Positions 42,111 through 50,985 of a stretch of DNA of 64,000 bases are shown piece after piece (position 1 is the stretch's first letter; every line of letters begins with the position of its first letter). Under the pieces are notes generated by a model. It did no database searches and was not told the DNA's origin. It saw only the letters and a list, made by a program, of their open reading frames with translations. The position numbers and the translations under genes were made by a program. This DNA comes from Streptomyces sp. NBC_00461 (GTDB lineage: Bacteria > Actinomycetota > Actinomycetes > Streptomycetales > Streptomycetaceae): positions 8,775,001 through 8,839,000 of the forward strand of contig NZ_CP107902.1 in the NCBI RefSeq assembly GCF_036013935.1. The letters run 5' to 3'.

Positions 42111-42902
42111 TCAGCCGGACCAAGTGGTGTAGAAACTCTCGGGGTTGACCAGGTACCGCACCGTCGGGTGCGGCACATGGCGCACGCGGTGGCCGCGGCT
42201 GTAGCGGTACACGAGCTCCCAGTCCTCGCGCGGAAGCACGTCCGGTGTCCGGCGCAGACGGCTGAAGTGCAAAGCCCCGTTGCGCCGCGCGACGAACGCG
42301 TTGGTGTCCAGGAAGGACTCGCGCGCGGCCCGGCGCCGGTCGAACGGCACGGACAGGATGTCGTGTTCGGTCCCGTCCGGCAGCAGGCGGCGCAGCGCCG
42401 TGTAGACGCCGTCGGGACCGCTGGGGGACTCCAGGACCGCCAACGCCCGTTCCAGATGGTCGGGTTCCCACAGGTTGTCGTCGTCCAGGAAGGCCACGTA
42501 CCGGGAGCGGGTGAGGCGGATGCCCACGTTGCGCACGACGCCCGCCACACCGGTGTTGCGCGCCAGCGAGACGACGAACAGCCTTGGATCGTCCGGGAGT
42601 TCGGGCAGTCCGGCGCCGTCGTCGACGACGATGACGACCTGGTCGCGAACGGTCTGGGCCAGGGCCGAGCCGACGGCCGCCCGCAGTGCGTCGGGGCGGC
42701 GGTGGGTGGCGATGACCGTGGCGACGAGGGCGTCGGGCACAGGGCCGGCGGCAGCCGCGAGCCGGCGGGTCTCGGCGGTCTCCAGGCGGCGCAGCCGCAG
42801 TGCGGAGGGAGCGAGGAGGACCTTGTTGCGGAGCTCGAAGAGGACGATCCAGCCGAAGGCGCGCTTGAGAAGCTCCCAGGGGGCGCGGGCGATGCGGTGC
42901 AT
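42111..42902 (-). CDS. Family-2 glycosyltransferase
   Basis: 263 residues. VATVIATHRRPDALRAAVGSA, IVVDDGAGLPEL, and the metal-binding FLDDDNLWEPDHL (DDD near 149-151) place it in GT2. A long basic N-terminal helix precedes the domain. It lies 11 bp downstream of the beta-helix lipoprotein gene on the same strand. Confidence 0.87.
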   Translation of the reverse strand: MHRIARAPWELLKRAFGWIVLFELRNKVLLAPSALRLRRLETAETRRLAAAAGPVPDALVATVIATHRRPDALRAAVGSALAQTVRDQVVIVVDDGAGLPELPDDPRLFVVSLARNTGVAGVVRNVGIRLTRSRYVAFLDDDNLWEPDHLERALAVLESPSGPDGVYTALRRLLPDGTEHDILSVPFDRRRAARESFLDTNAFVARRNGALHFSRLRRTPDVLPREDWELVYRYSRGHRVRHVPHPTVRYLVNPESFYTTWSG

Positions 42903-42913
42903 GATCCTCTTCC

Positions 42914-43972
42914 TCAGCCGGCCGGCTCGGGGGTGACCGGGGTGCCGTCGGCGAACCGGTTGCCGCGCCAGACGTTGCCGGAGCCGGCTGTGTTCCAGGC
43001 GGTGACGGCTCCGTAGTTACCGGAGTTGGAGTGGTAGCGGGTGGAGAAGACGTTGTCCGTGACCGTGATCCCGGTGGCCCCGTCGCCGCCGCCGTAGAGC
43101 GCGTAGGCGCCGCCGGCCAGCAGGTTCTTGTCGATGACGGTGTTGGATACATGGCCGGTGTCGGCGAACAGGCCGATGCTCGCGGACGCTCCCCGGTCGA
43201 CGGCGACCGGGTTGAGTAAGGTGTTGTGACGGATGATCAGTTCGCCCGTGTTGCCGCCGCCGCTGATCACCGCGTCGGTGTGCTGCCACTCGCCGCCGGC
43301 GTTGCGGAACGGGACCAGGTCGTGGACGTAGTTGTCGTGGATGTGCCCCTGGCCCATGGAGAGGGCGTTGCCGAACACGGAGACGTCGCACCAGCCGACC
43401 TCGACGGAGCTCGTGCCCATGTTGGACACGGCGTAGTCCACGCCGCCGTTGTCGGGGCCCTTGCCGGGGACGGCGGTGATGGTGGTGTGCAGGACGCGCA
43501 GTCCGCTGTGACCCGGGCGCAGGTTGACCCCCCACCAGTTGGTGGAGGTGATCCTGGAGTCGATGACGGTCACGTTGTTCGCGTAGATGTCGAGCGAGCC
43601 GGTGATGTCCCAGCCCTTGATGACCATGCCGTCGGTCCTGATGCTCAGGTTCCCCGTGGCGTGCGGGGTGAGGCGGATACGGGGGCCGGTGGTGCGGGCG
43701 TTCGGGAAGTCGGCTTCCCGGGGTGCCGTGGTGGTGGCGCGAGGCGAGTTGTGGGGGCGGGGACTGCCAGGACTGCCGGAACCGCTGGGACTGCCCGGAT
43801 CGCTGGGGCTGACGGTGGCCTGGGCCGAGGTGCGGGTGCTGGAGGGTTCGGCGGCCGGGGACGACTCATGAGTGCGGGGAGCAGGGGCGGCCGGGGACGA
43901 GCCGGCGGCCCCGGAGCAGCCGGCGGTCAGTACCAGGGCCAGGCAGGCGAGCAGACGGCGCAGCCGTGTCAT
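42914..43972 (-). CDS. Parallel beta-helix lipoprotein
   Basis: 352 residues: lipoprotein signal MTRLRRLLACLALVLTAGC (lipobox LTAGC), a Ser/Pro/Thr-rich linker (about 25-85), then a right-handed beta-helix with regular NVTVIDSRITS, SGLRVLHTTITAV, ELIIRHNTLLNPV, SNTVIDKNLLAGG, and ITVTDNVFSTRY turns. This fold occurs in polysaccharide lyases and uronate C5-epimerases, so it may modify the exported polymer (inference). A TTA codon (Leu252 at 43219-43217) suggests bldA-dependent expression. Its ATG overlaps the flippase stop as ATGA. Confidence 0.82.
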   Translation of the reverse strand: MTRLRRLLACLALVLTAGCSGAAGSSPAAPAPRTHESSPAAEPSSTRTSAQATVSPSDPGSPSGSGSPGSPRPHNSPRATTTAPREADFPNARTTGPRIRLTPHATGNLSIRTDGMVIKGWDITGSLDIYANNVTVIDSRITSTNWWGVNLRPGHSGLRVLHTTITAVPGKGPDNGGVDYAVSNMGTSSVEVGWCDVSVFGNALSMGQGHIHDNYVHDLVPFRNAGGEWQHTDAVISGGGNTGELIIRHNTLLNPVAVDRGASASIGLFADTGHVSNTVIDKNLLAGGAYALYGGGDGATGITVTDNVFSTRYHSNSGNYGAVTAWNTAGSGNVWRGNRFADGTPVTPEPAG

Positions 43973-45492
43973 ACGGCCTCCGGTGTGCGGGAGCCGAGCA
44001 GGAAGCGGCGACTGGGCAGCACGCACACCACGTAACTGGCCAGCGCGGCGGTGCCGATGACGAACAGGGCGAGGGCGCCGTCGCCGACGAGCCACTTCGC
44101 GGCGAGGATCACCAGGGTCATCACGGCTCCCCCGAGGAAGGGCCAGGCGCAGGCTCTGGCGATGTGGGCGAGGCTGATCCCGGCCCGGCCGAGTGCGTGG
44201 AGGAACACCGGCACGACCAGCACCGTGGCGACCAGGACATGGCCCTGGGAGACGCCGACGATGCCGCCCAGGCGGGCGCCGACGATCAGGGCCGGGACGA
44301 GGGCGACCACCCACAGCCCCTGGACGAGGATGAGGGAGCGGCGCCGGCCGACGGCGACGAGGCAGTCGTAGGCGAGTTCGCAGCCGATGCGGATCAGTCC
44401 CAGCGCCATCAGCCAGGGCAGGGCGTTCGCGGCGGGCAGCCACTTGCTCCCGTACACGAGCTGGACGACGGGGCCGGCGAGTCCGCCGAGCAGGACACAG
44501 AGGGGGACGGTGCCGGTGACCAGCACCCCCAGGGCGCGGCTGAAGCCCTGGGCGAGGGCCTGGGGGGAGTCGGCGAGGCGCGAGAAGCCGGCGAAGGAGA
44601 CGCGTCTGGCCGCCTCGGAGATGACCCGGACCGGCCAGCCGGACATGTTGAACGCCAGGACGTAGAAGCCGAGGGCGACTCCGCCGAGCGTCGATCCGAC
44701 GACCATGGTGTCCACATTGACGACCGCGAGGGCGAGCAGGCTCGCGCCGGCCAGCGGGAGCCCGAACTTCAGCAGCGCGCGGGCCTGTTCGGGGTCCCAG
44801 CCGAATCGCAGGGTGCCCGGCGCGGCCAGGGCGGAGCCGACGAGGGCGGCGATGTTGCCCGCGACCGCACCCCAGGCGAAGCTCATCGCCCCCCAGCCGG
44901 CGAAGGCCAGCACCAGCGTCACCGCGGTGCTCAGAACGAAGTTGAGCGCGTCGATGACCATCCGCCTGCCCTGCGCGAACTCCCGGGTCAGGAACCCGGC
45001 GGGCACCTGGGCCACCCCGTCGATCAGCAGACACAGGCACATCACCCGCAGCACGCCCGAGGCATGGGGCGAGTCGAGCAGCCCGGCGACCGTCGGTGCC
45101 GAGACGAACAGGGCGACGTACAGCAGGCCGCTGGACGCGGTGGACAGGGTCAGCACGGTCGGCGCGAAACGGCGGGGATCGCCGTCCCAGCGGACCAGGG
45201 CCAGGCTGACGCCCAGCTCGTTCGCCGAGAGCAGCACCAGCAGCACGGTCTGGGCGATGCCGTAGACGCCCCACTCCGCCGGCCCCAGCGCGAAACGCGC
45301 CAGCAGGATGCCCGTGGCGAAGTTGCCCAGGCGCATGACCACGGTGTTGATCAGGCTCCAGCGGGCTGCCGAACGGACTTTCCGGCTGAGGGAGTCGGGA
45401 GCGACCGCGTCGCTCGTCCCGGCGCTGTCGGGCGCCTCGGATCTCTCGCCCGGCTCGGCTCTCTCACTGTCCGGTGTGCGAACGCTGTCCAT
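43969..45492 (-). CDS. Wzx-type oligosaccharide flippase
   Basis: 507 residues with about 13 membrane helices after an acidic 35-residue N-terminus. The MATE/MVIN-type pattern shows in WSLINTVVMRLGNFATGILLA, ALVRWDGDPRR, and GFYVLAFNMSGWPVRVIS. It should turn the lipid-linked repeat unit across the membrane for Wzy. ATG 45492 with AGAGGA upstream; it overlaps the Wzz gene end by 29 bp. Confidence 0.87.
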   Translation of the reverse strand: MDSVRTPDSERAEPGERSEAPDSAGTSDAVAPDSLSRKVRSAARWSLINTVVMRLGNFATGILLARFALGPAEWGVYGIAQTVLLVLLSANELGVSLALVRWDGDPRRFAPTVLTLSTASSGLLYVALFVSAPTVAGLLDSPHASGVLRVMCLCLLIDGVAQVPAGFLTREFAQGRRMVIDALNFVLSTAVTLVLAFAGWGAMSFAWGAVAGNIAALVGSALAAPGTLRFGWDPEQARALLKFGLPLAGASLLALAVVNVDTMVVGSTLGGVALGFYVLAFNMSGWPVRVISEAARRVSFAGFSRLADSPQALAQGFSRALGVLVTGTVPLCVLLGGLAGPVVQLVYGSKWLPAANALPWLMALGLIRIGCELAYDCLVAVGRRRSLILVQGLWVVALVPALIVGARLGGIVGVSQGHVLVATVLVVPVFLHALGRAGISLAHIARACAWPFLGGAVMTLVILAAKWLVGDGALALFVIGTAALASYVVCVLPSRRFLLGSRTPEAV

Positions 45493-46318
45493 GAGTCGAT
45501 TCCTCTTCCAGCGGCTCGGTGGCGGGTGCCACGGCCGTGGCGGACCGCCCCGTCCTCGGCTGTGCGGCACGTCCGTTCCCGTTCGACCGCGACCAGGCGG
45601 GAGGCCGCCGCAGGGCGATCGTCTGTTCCGCGACCGACTCCCCGGCCGGCGGCTCGGCGGCGGTGACCGGCTGCGCGGTTTCGTCGCGCTGCGCGGGCTC
45701 CTCCGGCTCCGCCGGCGTACGCGGCCGCCGGCGCGCCTCCACGTAGAAGACGGCGAGCAGGCTCAGCACCAGGCCCAGGGCCCCGGCCATGACCATGTAC
45801 TCGATCCGCGTCTTCGTCTGCGCCACCGGGTTCTGCGGGGGCACGATCGTCGTCATGCGGATCATGGCCTTCGGCACCACCGACTGCTGCTTCTGGAACT
45901 GATCAAGCCGGTCCTTGGCATACGCGGTCAGGATCTTGTTCGAGGACAGGACGGCGGCCTTGTCGGTTCCGGTGACCGTGAGCCACATCAGCGGCCCCTG
46001 TGCGTTGTCGGCGAGCTTGGCCTCGAACGTTCCGGTGGCGCCGCGGGACTTGAGCTCCCGGAGCGAGACATCGGAGTTGAGGTTGCGGGCCAGGCTGTCG
46101 GCCATGCCGGTGAGCGAGGTCTGGGTGCTCAGGAAGGGATTGCCGTCGTAAGCGACCGTGGCCTTCTGGGAGTTCAGAAGAACCACCGTGCTCTGCGACT
46201 GGTAGCCGATCGGCACCAGCAGCACCACGCCGACGATCAGGCCGGCGGTCAGCAGCAGGCCCGGCAACAGGACGTACCAGCGCCTGCGCATGACCCGGAA
46301 GATCTCAGCGAGATCCAT
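45464..46318 (-). CDS. Wzz-like chain-length protein (long form)
   Basis: 284 residues: FRVMRRRWYVLLPGLLLTAGLIVGVVLL first helix, extracytoplasmic part with VTGTDKAAVLSSNKILTAY, second helix MVMAGALGLVLSLLAVFYVE, and a 90-residue cytoplasmic tail rich in Pro, Glu and Arg. Motifs RRRWY, GYQSQSTVVLL, and VTGTD are shared with the fused Wzz-Wzy protein, showing common origin. The tail has no kinase motif and no Tyr cluster. Confidence 0.83.
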   Translation of the reverse strand: MDLAEIFRVMRRRWYVLLPGLLLTAGLIVGVVLLVPIGYQSQSTVVLLNSQKATVAYDGNPFLSTQTSLTGMADSLARNLNSDVSLRELKSRGATGTFEAKLADNAQGPLMWLTVTGTDKAAVLSSNKILTAYAKDRLDQFQKQQSVVPKAMIRMTTIVPPQNPVAQTKTRIEYMVMAGALGLVLSLLAVFYVEARRRPRTPAEPEEPAQRDETAQPVTAAEPPAGESVAEQTIALRRPPAWSRSNGNGRAAQPRTGRSATAVAPATEPLEEESTHGQRSHTGQ

Positions 46319-46369
46319 GGTGGTCCCCCCTAGCGACCAGACGTTCGACGAGCATATGTTGCGAGCGGA

Positions 46370-47539
46370 TCATATGGGGAACGTTCGTTTCGTGGGTCTC
46401 GGCTGTTCGATGGTGCTCGGTCGGATGCCGGTGCTCGGCCGGTCGGTCGGTCTCGGCCGGGTGGTCGCGGTGCCTCCCTCCAGCAGCACGTCGGCGATGC
46501 GGTCGCTCGCGCGGCCGTCCCACAGGTCGGGCCGGCGCGGCGCGGGCGGCACGTCCAGCACCGCGTTCACGGTGGCCACGATCCGTGCTGGATCCCGGCC
46601 GGCCAGCACGTTGGTGCCCTGCTCGACGGTGATGGGGCGCTCGGTGTTGTCCCGCAGGGTCACGCACGGCACGCCCAGCGCGGTGGTCTCCTCCTGCACA
46701 CCACCGGAGTCGGTCAGCACCACGCGAGCGGAGTCCTGCAGGGCGATGAAGTCCAGATACCCGGCGGGCGGCACGAGGCGGACGCCCCCGGGCACACCGA
46801 TCTCGGCCAGCCTTCCGGCCGCGCGCGGGTGCACGGGCAGCAGGAGCGGGCAGCGGCCTGCGATCTCGCCCAGGGCCTTCAGGAGCCCGGCGAGCACCTC
46901 CGGATCGTCCACGTTGGCGGGCCGGTGCAGCGTGACCAGGCCGAACTCGCCCCTGGACAGGCCGTATCGATGGAGGATGTCCGAGGCGCGGGCCCGTTCC
47001 AGGTTGGCCAGCAGCGTGTCGATCATGACGTTGCCGACCAGATGGATCTGGTCCTCCCGGTACCCCTCCGCGCGCAGGTTCACGGCGGCGTCGGGGGAGG
47101 GGGCCAGCAGGTAGTCGCTGACCCGGTCGGTGGCGACCCGGTTGACCTCCTCCGGCATGCCCCAGTCGCGGCTGCGCAGACCGGCCTCGACATGGGCCAG
47201 CAGCGGCCCTGCCTTGGCGGTCACCAGGGCGCAGGCCAGCGTGGAGTTGATGTCACCGACCACCACCACGATGTCCGGCGACAACTCCTCCAGGAGCGGC
47301 TCGAACGCGGTCATCACCCGCCCGGTCTGCTCGGCGTGGGAGCCGGAGCCGACCCCGAGGAAACGGTCGGGCGGGCGGATGCCGAGGTCGGTGAAGAACA
47401 CGTCGTTCATGGCCGGGTCGTAGTGCTGGCCGGTATGGACGAGGAACACCTCGGCGCCCCGGCGTTCCAGGGCGTCCATCACCGGTTTGATCTTCATGTA
47501 GTTCGGTCGCGCCCCGGCGACGCACACGATGCGCGGCAT
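46370..47539 (-). CDS. wecB: UDP-N-acetylglucosamine 2-epimerase (non-hydrolysing)
   Basis: 389 residues. VAGARPNYMKIKPVMDAL start, HTGQHYDPAMND, HVEAGLRSRDW, TDSGGVQEETTALGVPC, and RDNTERPITVEQGTN are all characteristic. It interconverts UDP-GlcNAc and UDP-ManNAc. It lies three bases after the dehydrogenase gene stop, in the order WecG-WecC-WecB on one message. The last 30 residues (GTATTRPRPTDRP and on) are a low-complexity extension. Confidence 0.92.
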   Translation of the reverse strand: MPRIVCVAGARPNYMKIKPVMDALERRGAEVFLVHTGQHYDPAMNDVFFTDLGIRPPDRFLGVGSGSHAEQTGRVMTAFEPLLEELSPDIVVVVGDINSTLACALVTAKAGPLLAHVEAGLRSRDWGMPEEVNRVATDRVSDYLLAPSPDAAVNLRAEGYREDQIHLVGNVMIDTLLANLERARASDILHRYGLSRGEFGLVTLHRPANVDDPEVLAGLLKALGEIAGRCPLLLPVHPRAAGRLAEIGVPGGVRLVPPAGYLDFIALQDSARVVLTDSGGVQEETTALGVPCVTLRDNTERPITVEQGTNVLAGRDPARIVATVNAVLDVPPAPRRPDLWDGRASDRIADVLLEGGTATTRPRPTDRPSTGIRPSTIEQPRPTKRTFPI

Positions 47540-47542
47540 GGC

Positions 47543-48802
47543 TCAGAGCACCTCGATCGTGGGTCCGGACGGCAGCCGTCTGCGGCAGTCGAGAACGAAG
47601 GGGGCGTGCTCGGCGATGAGTTCGTAGTCGAAGCTGTCGTGGTCGGTGAGCAGGACCACCACGTCGGCGGCCGCCAGCTCCTTGGGTGTCGGTTCGACCC
47701 GGACCAGCCGGTTGTCCACCGGCAGGCCCTCGACGACATGCGGGTCCGCGGCCCTGACCTGGGCCCCCATGTCGAGCAGCAGCCGGGAGATGCGCAGGGC
47801 GGGCGACTCGCGGGCGTCGCCAGTGTTCTTCTTGTACGCCAGACCGAGCAGCAGGATCCGCGAGCCGTTCACGGAACGGCGCCGGTCGTTGAAGAGGTCG
47901 CCGATCCGGCGCGCCACGTACTCGGGCATGTGGTTGTTGATGTCGTTGGCCAGCTCCACGAAGCGGAAGCTCTGGCCGAGTTCGCGCTGCACGCGCCAGG
48001 AGAGGTAGGAGGGGTCGATCGGCAGGCAGTGGCCGCCGACACCCGGTCCGGGCGTGAACTTCATGAACCCGAACGGCTTGGTGGAGGCCGCGTCGATGGC
48101 CTGCCAGACGTCGATGTCCAGGTGGTGGGCGAACATCGCGATCTCGTTGACCAGCGCGATGTTCACATGCCGGAAGGTGTTCTCCAGCAGCTTGGCGAGT
48201 TCGGCCTCCTTGGGCGAACCCACTGGCACGACGGTGTCGACGAGTTGCCCGTAGAAGTCCTGAACGGCCTTGAGGGACGTCTCGTTGACACCGGAGACGA
48301 CCTTCGGGGTCTGCTGGAAACCCCACACGGCGTTCCCGGGATCGATCCGCTCCGGGCTGTAGCCGAGGTGGAAGTCGCTGCCCGCGACCAGGCCCGAGCC
48401 CTCCTCCAGGATCGGCGCGAACAGCTCCTGGGTGGTGCCCGGGTAGGTCGTCGACTCCAGGACGACCGTCGCTCCGGGGCGCAGGTAGCGGGCGAGGGTG
48501 ACCGCCGACTCCCTGATGTACCGCAGGTCCGGCGTGCCCTCGTGCAGCGGGGTCGGCACGGTCACGACGGCGATGTCGAAACCGCCGCAGTCGCGCGCCG
48601 ATTCGCTCGGGCGGTAGCTGCCGTTGTCCAGTGCCGCCCGGATCCGCTCGGACGACACGTCCTCGACGAAGGACTCACCGGCGGCAAGGCTCTTGATCCG
48701 CCGGGCGTCGACGTCGTAGCCGATCACCTCGTGTCCGACCTCGGCTGCCCGAACGGCCAGGGGCAGGCCGACGTATCCCTGTCCGACCACGACGACACGC
48801 AT
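47543..48802 (-). CDS. wecC: UDP-N-acetyl-mannosamine/glucosamine 6-dehydrogenase
   Basis: 419 residues of the UDP-glucose/GDP-mannose dehydrogenase family. VVVVGQGYVGLPLA NAD motif, STTYPGTTQ, the lysine/Asn block AKLLENTFRHVNIALVNE, the catalytic Cys in GPGVGGHCLPIDP, and LLGLAYKKNTGDARESPA. It oxidises C6 twice to give a UDP-uronic acid, most likely UDP-ManNAcA given the neighbour WecB. A WbpA-like role on UDP-GlcNAc cannot be excluded. TGATG overlap with the upstream glycosyltransferase gene. Confidence 0.9.
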   Translation of the reverse strand: MRVVVVGQGYVGLPLAVRAAEVGHEVIGYDVDARRIKSLAAGESFVEDVSSERIRAALDNGSYRPSESARDCGGFDIAVVTVPTPLHEGTPDLRYIRESAVTLARYLRPGATVVLESTTYPGTTQELFAPILEEGSGLVAGSDFHLGYSPERIDPGNAVWGFQQTPKVVSGVNETSLKAVQDFYGQLVDTVVPVGSPKEAELAKLLENTFRHVNIALVNEIAMFAHHLDIDVWQAIDAASTKPFGFMKFTPGPGVGGHCLPIDPSYLSWRVQRELGQSFRFVELANDINNHMPEYVARRIGDLFNDRRRSVNGSRILLLGLAYKKNTGDARESPALRISRLLLDMGAQVRAADPHVVEGLPVDNRLVRVEPTPKELAAADVVVLLTDHDSFDYELIAEHAPFVLDCRRRLPSGPTIEVL

Positions 48803-49572
48803 CAGTGACTCCTGTTCGCGGGGGCGGCCGACGGGGTGGGCCGGATCAGCTCGCGCGCCGTCATGAGGAGGAAGGAGAGATTGGTGGTGAGGTAGCGCCG
48901 GCCCAGGCGGCGCGGCTCCTGCAGCGCGCGGTAGAGCCACTCAAGGCCCCACCGCTGCCAGGAGACCGGAGCCCGCTTGGTGACCCCGGCCAGGATGTCG
49001 AAGGAGCCGCCGACCCCGTGCACCACGCGGGCGCCCGTGCGGGCGCCGTGGGCGGCGGTGAAGATCTCCTTCTTCGGCGAGGTCATGCCAAGGAACAGCA
49101 TGTGGGCGCCGCTTCGCGCGATGCCGTCCGCGATCGGCTCCTGCTCCAGGTCGTCGAAGTAGCCGTTGCGGCTGCCGGCCACCTTCAGGCCGGGGAAGCG
49201 GTCGGCCACCTGGAGGAGCATCTGCTCCAGCACGTCCTGCTTGGCGCCGAGGAAGTACACGGGGATGCCCGACGTCTCCGCCTCGGCCAGCAGCCGCAGG
49301 AACAGGTCGATTCCGGCCACCCGCTCCGGCAGGGGCGCACGCAGCACCCGGCCGGCCCACACCACGGCCTGTCCGTCGGCGAGGACGAGATCACAACCCG
49401 CCACGGCCTTGGCGAGCCGGTCGTTGCGCCGCATGTTCACCAGCTTCGCGGCGTTGACCACCCCGATCTCCAGCTGCCGGCCGTCCCGCACCGCCGCCAG
49501 GCAGCGCTGCACGGTCTCGTCCATGGTCAGCGGGTCCAGCTCGACCCCGAACAGCGTCCGACGCCCGCTCAT
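48802..49572 (-). CDS. wecG: WecG/TagA/CpsF glycosyltransferase (ManNAcA transferase-like)
   Basis: 256 residues, GT26 family. VVNAAKLVNMRRNDRL, the catalytic VLADGQAVVWAGRVL (residues about 63-77), FLGAKQDVLEQM, RNGYFDD, FLGMTSPKKE, and VGGSFDILAG define it. In enteric bacteria WecG adds ManNAcA to GlcNAc-PP-undecaprenol; TagA adds ManNAc in teichoic acid. With WecB and WecC directly downstream, ManNAcA transfer is the best guess. ATG 49572 overlaps the previous stop as ATGA. Confidence 0.88.
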   Translation of the reverse strand: MSGRRTLFGVELDPLTMDETVQRCLAAVRDGRQLEIGVVNAAKLVNMRRNDRLAKAVAGCDLVLADGQAVVWAGRVLRAPLPERVAGIDLFLRLLAEAETSGIPVYFLGAKQDVLEQMLLQVADRFPGLKVAGSRNGYFDDLEQEPIADGIARSGAHMLFLGMTSPKKEIFTAAHGARTGARVVHGVGGSFDILAGVTKRAPVSWQRWGLEWLYRALQEPRRLGRRYLTTNLSFLLMTARELIRPTPSAAPANRSH

Positions 49573-50732
49573 ATTCGGCCCCCCTGCCAGGCGTAGAGCA
49601 TCCAGCCGAACTCGTACGGCCGGCATTCGCGATCCACGGACAGCGGGCGGTACACCCGGTCCAGGGACTTCAGCCGCAGGCCCGGAGCGACCCGGGTGGA
49701 CAGACCCCGGGCGGCGCGTACGGCCTTCTTCGGGTCGCCCCGGTAGACCTTGCGCCAGGTGGCACCGAGCTCGTCGAGGATCATGGGCTCCCGGTGCTGC
49801 GAGCCGGCCAGTTCGGGTACGTCCGTCATCCAGCGCAGGCCCTTGCGGATCGCCGCGCCGAAGTCGGTGCCGCCGGCGTCGGCGAGGTCGAACAGCGCGG
49901 TCGGCGCCATCGCGTGCTGGTGGACGCTGTAGACCGGGTAGCCCTCCACGACACCGCCGGTGCGCGCGTCGTAGTGCCACCACCACTGGCCGCCTTCGCC
50001 CTGCAGCTCGCAGATGCGCGCCGCGCACGCCTCGGACGCGGCCAGCGCCTCCGGGTCGCCGTCCCCGCTGGCGTGGGCGCGGGCCAGGGCCTGCAGCGGA
50101 TAGGTCTGGTCGGCGAAGCAGCTCACATGCGCCCGGTACCAGGGCACCAGACCGGGTGCGGTGGCGTGCGGGAACAGCGGACTGTTTCCGATCCGGGCTC
50201 GCAGCAGACGGTCCCGGGCCGCGGTGAAACGTCTCTCCACGTCGACCGTGTCACGAGCCGCCGCGAGGGCGGACAGCACCCACGCCGCCTCGACGGTGTA
50301 CTGGGGCTGGCCCGCCACGTTCAGTGCCTCGACCCGGTCGAGGGCGTCGGACAGTTTGGGATGTTCGGTCTCGGCGGCGGCCCAGGCGATGAGCGCCGCG
50401 TCGCCGAGGTTGGTCACCGCGGGCAGCGACTCGACGAGCAGACCCGCGAACTCCTCGGCCGTACGCCCGCCGAGCACCGCGCGCTGGCGGTCCTCGGGGA
50501 GGTACCGGGCACCCAGGACGGTGATGGCGGCGTAGCGGGTGCTGGTGCCACGCCGTTCCAGGGTCCAGGAGCCATCGGGGGCTTGCCGCCCGGCCATGGT
50601 GTGGACGAAGGCCTCCCCGCCGGGGAGCAGCATGGACGGCAGCCCCGACTCGGCGACTGCGAGCAGCCGTTGGGCGAGTGCGAGCAGCGGCGGGTCCTCG
50701 TCACCGAGTGCCGCGAGACGTGTGTTGGTCAT
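49569..50732 (-). CDS. Alpha/alpha-toroid protein of unknown function
   Basis: 387 residues, no signal peptide and no membrane helix. Repeated helical pairs with Trp- and His-rich turns (APDGSWTLERRGTSTRYAA, GEGGQWWWHYDARTGGVVEGYPVYS, QHAMAPTALFDL) suggest an (alpha/alpha)6 toroid like those of glycoside hydrolases, lyases or terpene cyclases. I do not recognise a catalytic motif or family. It is translationally coupled (ATGA) to the WecG-like gene and is first in the wecG-C-B run, so it likely serves the same polymer. Upstream, 50733-50985 (253 bp) carries no gene and probably its promoter. Confidence 0.7.
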   Translation of the reverse strand: MTNTRLAALGDEDPPLLALAQRLLAVAESGLPSMLLPGGEAFVHTMAGRQAPDGSWTLERRGTSTRYAAITVLGARYLPEDRQRAVLGGRTAEEFAGLLVESLPAVTNLGDAALIAWAAAETEHPKLSDALDRVEALNVAGQPQYTVEAAWVLSALAAARDTVDVERRFTAARDRLLRARIGNSPLFPHATAPGLVPWYRAHVSCFADQTYPLQALARAHASGDGDPEALAASEACAARICELQGEGGQWWWHYDARTGGVVEGYPVYSVHQHAMAPTALFDLADAGGTDFGAAIRKGLRWMTDVPELAGSQHREPMILDELGATWRKVYRGDPKKAVRAARGLSTRVAPGLRLKSLDRVYRPLSVDRECRPYEFGWMLYAWQGGRI

Positions 50733-50985
50733 CGGTTGGACACACCAACCCCCTGATTTCGCGCAGAGTTGTGAGCGCCGCGACACGGACGGCCGGGCGG
50801 TGGAGGCAAGGCGGACGTCAGGCCTCGGAGCGGATGCCGCTCCTCGTTTCAGACACAGGTGTTCCCACCCGGTAACCCCCCCTGGGCACTACTGGTTCGT
50901 GTGCCCATTGTGCTTGGGCTGCACAGTTCGTACACATGTTATGCCGGTGAATGTTCGAAGATTTGCGATTTGGCGGAAACCTGAG

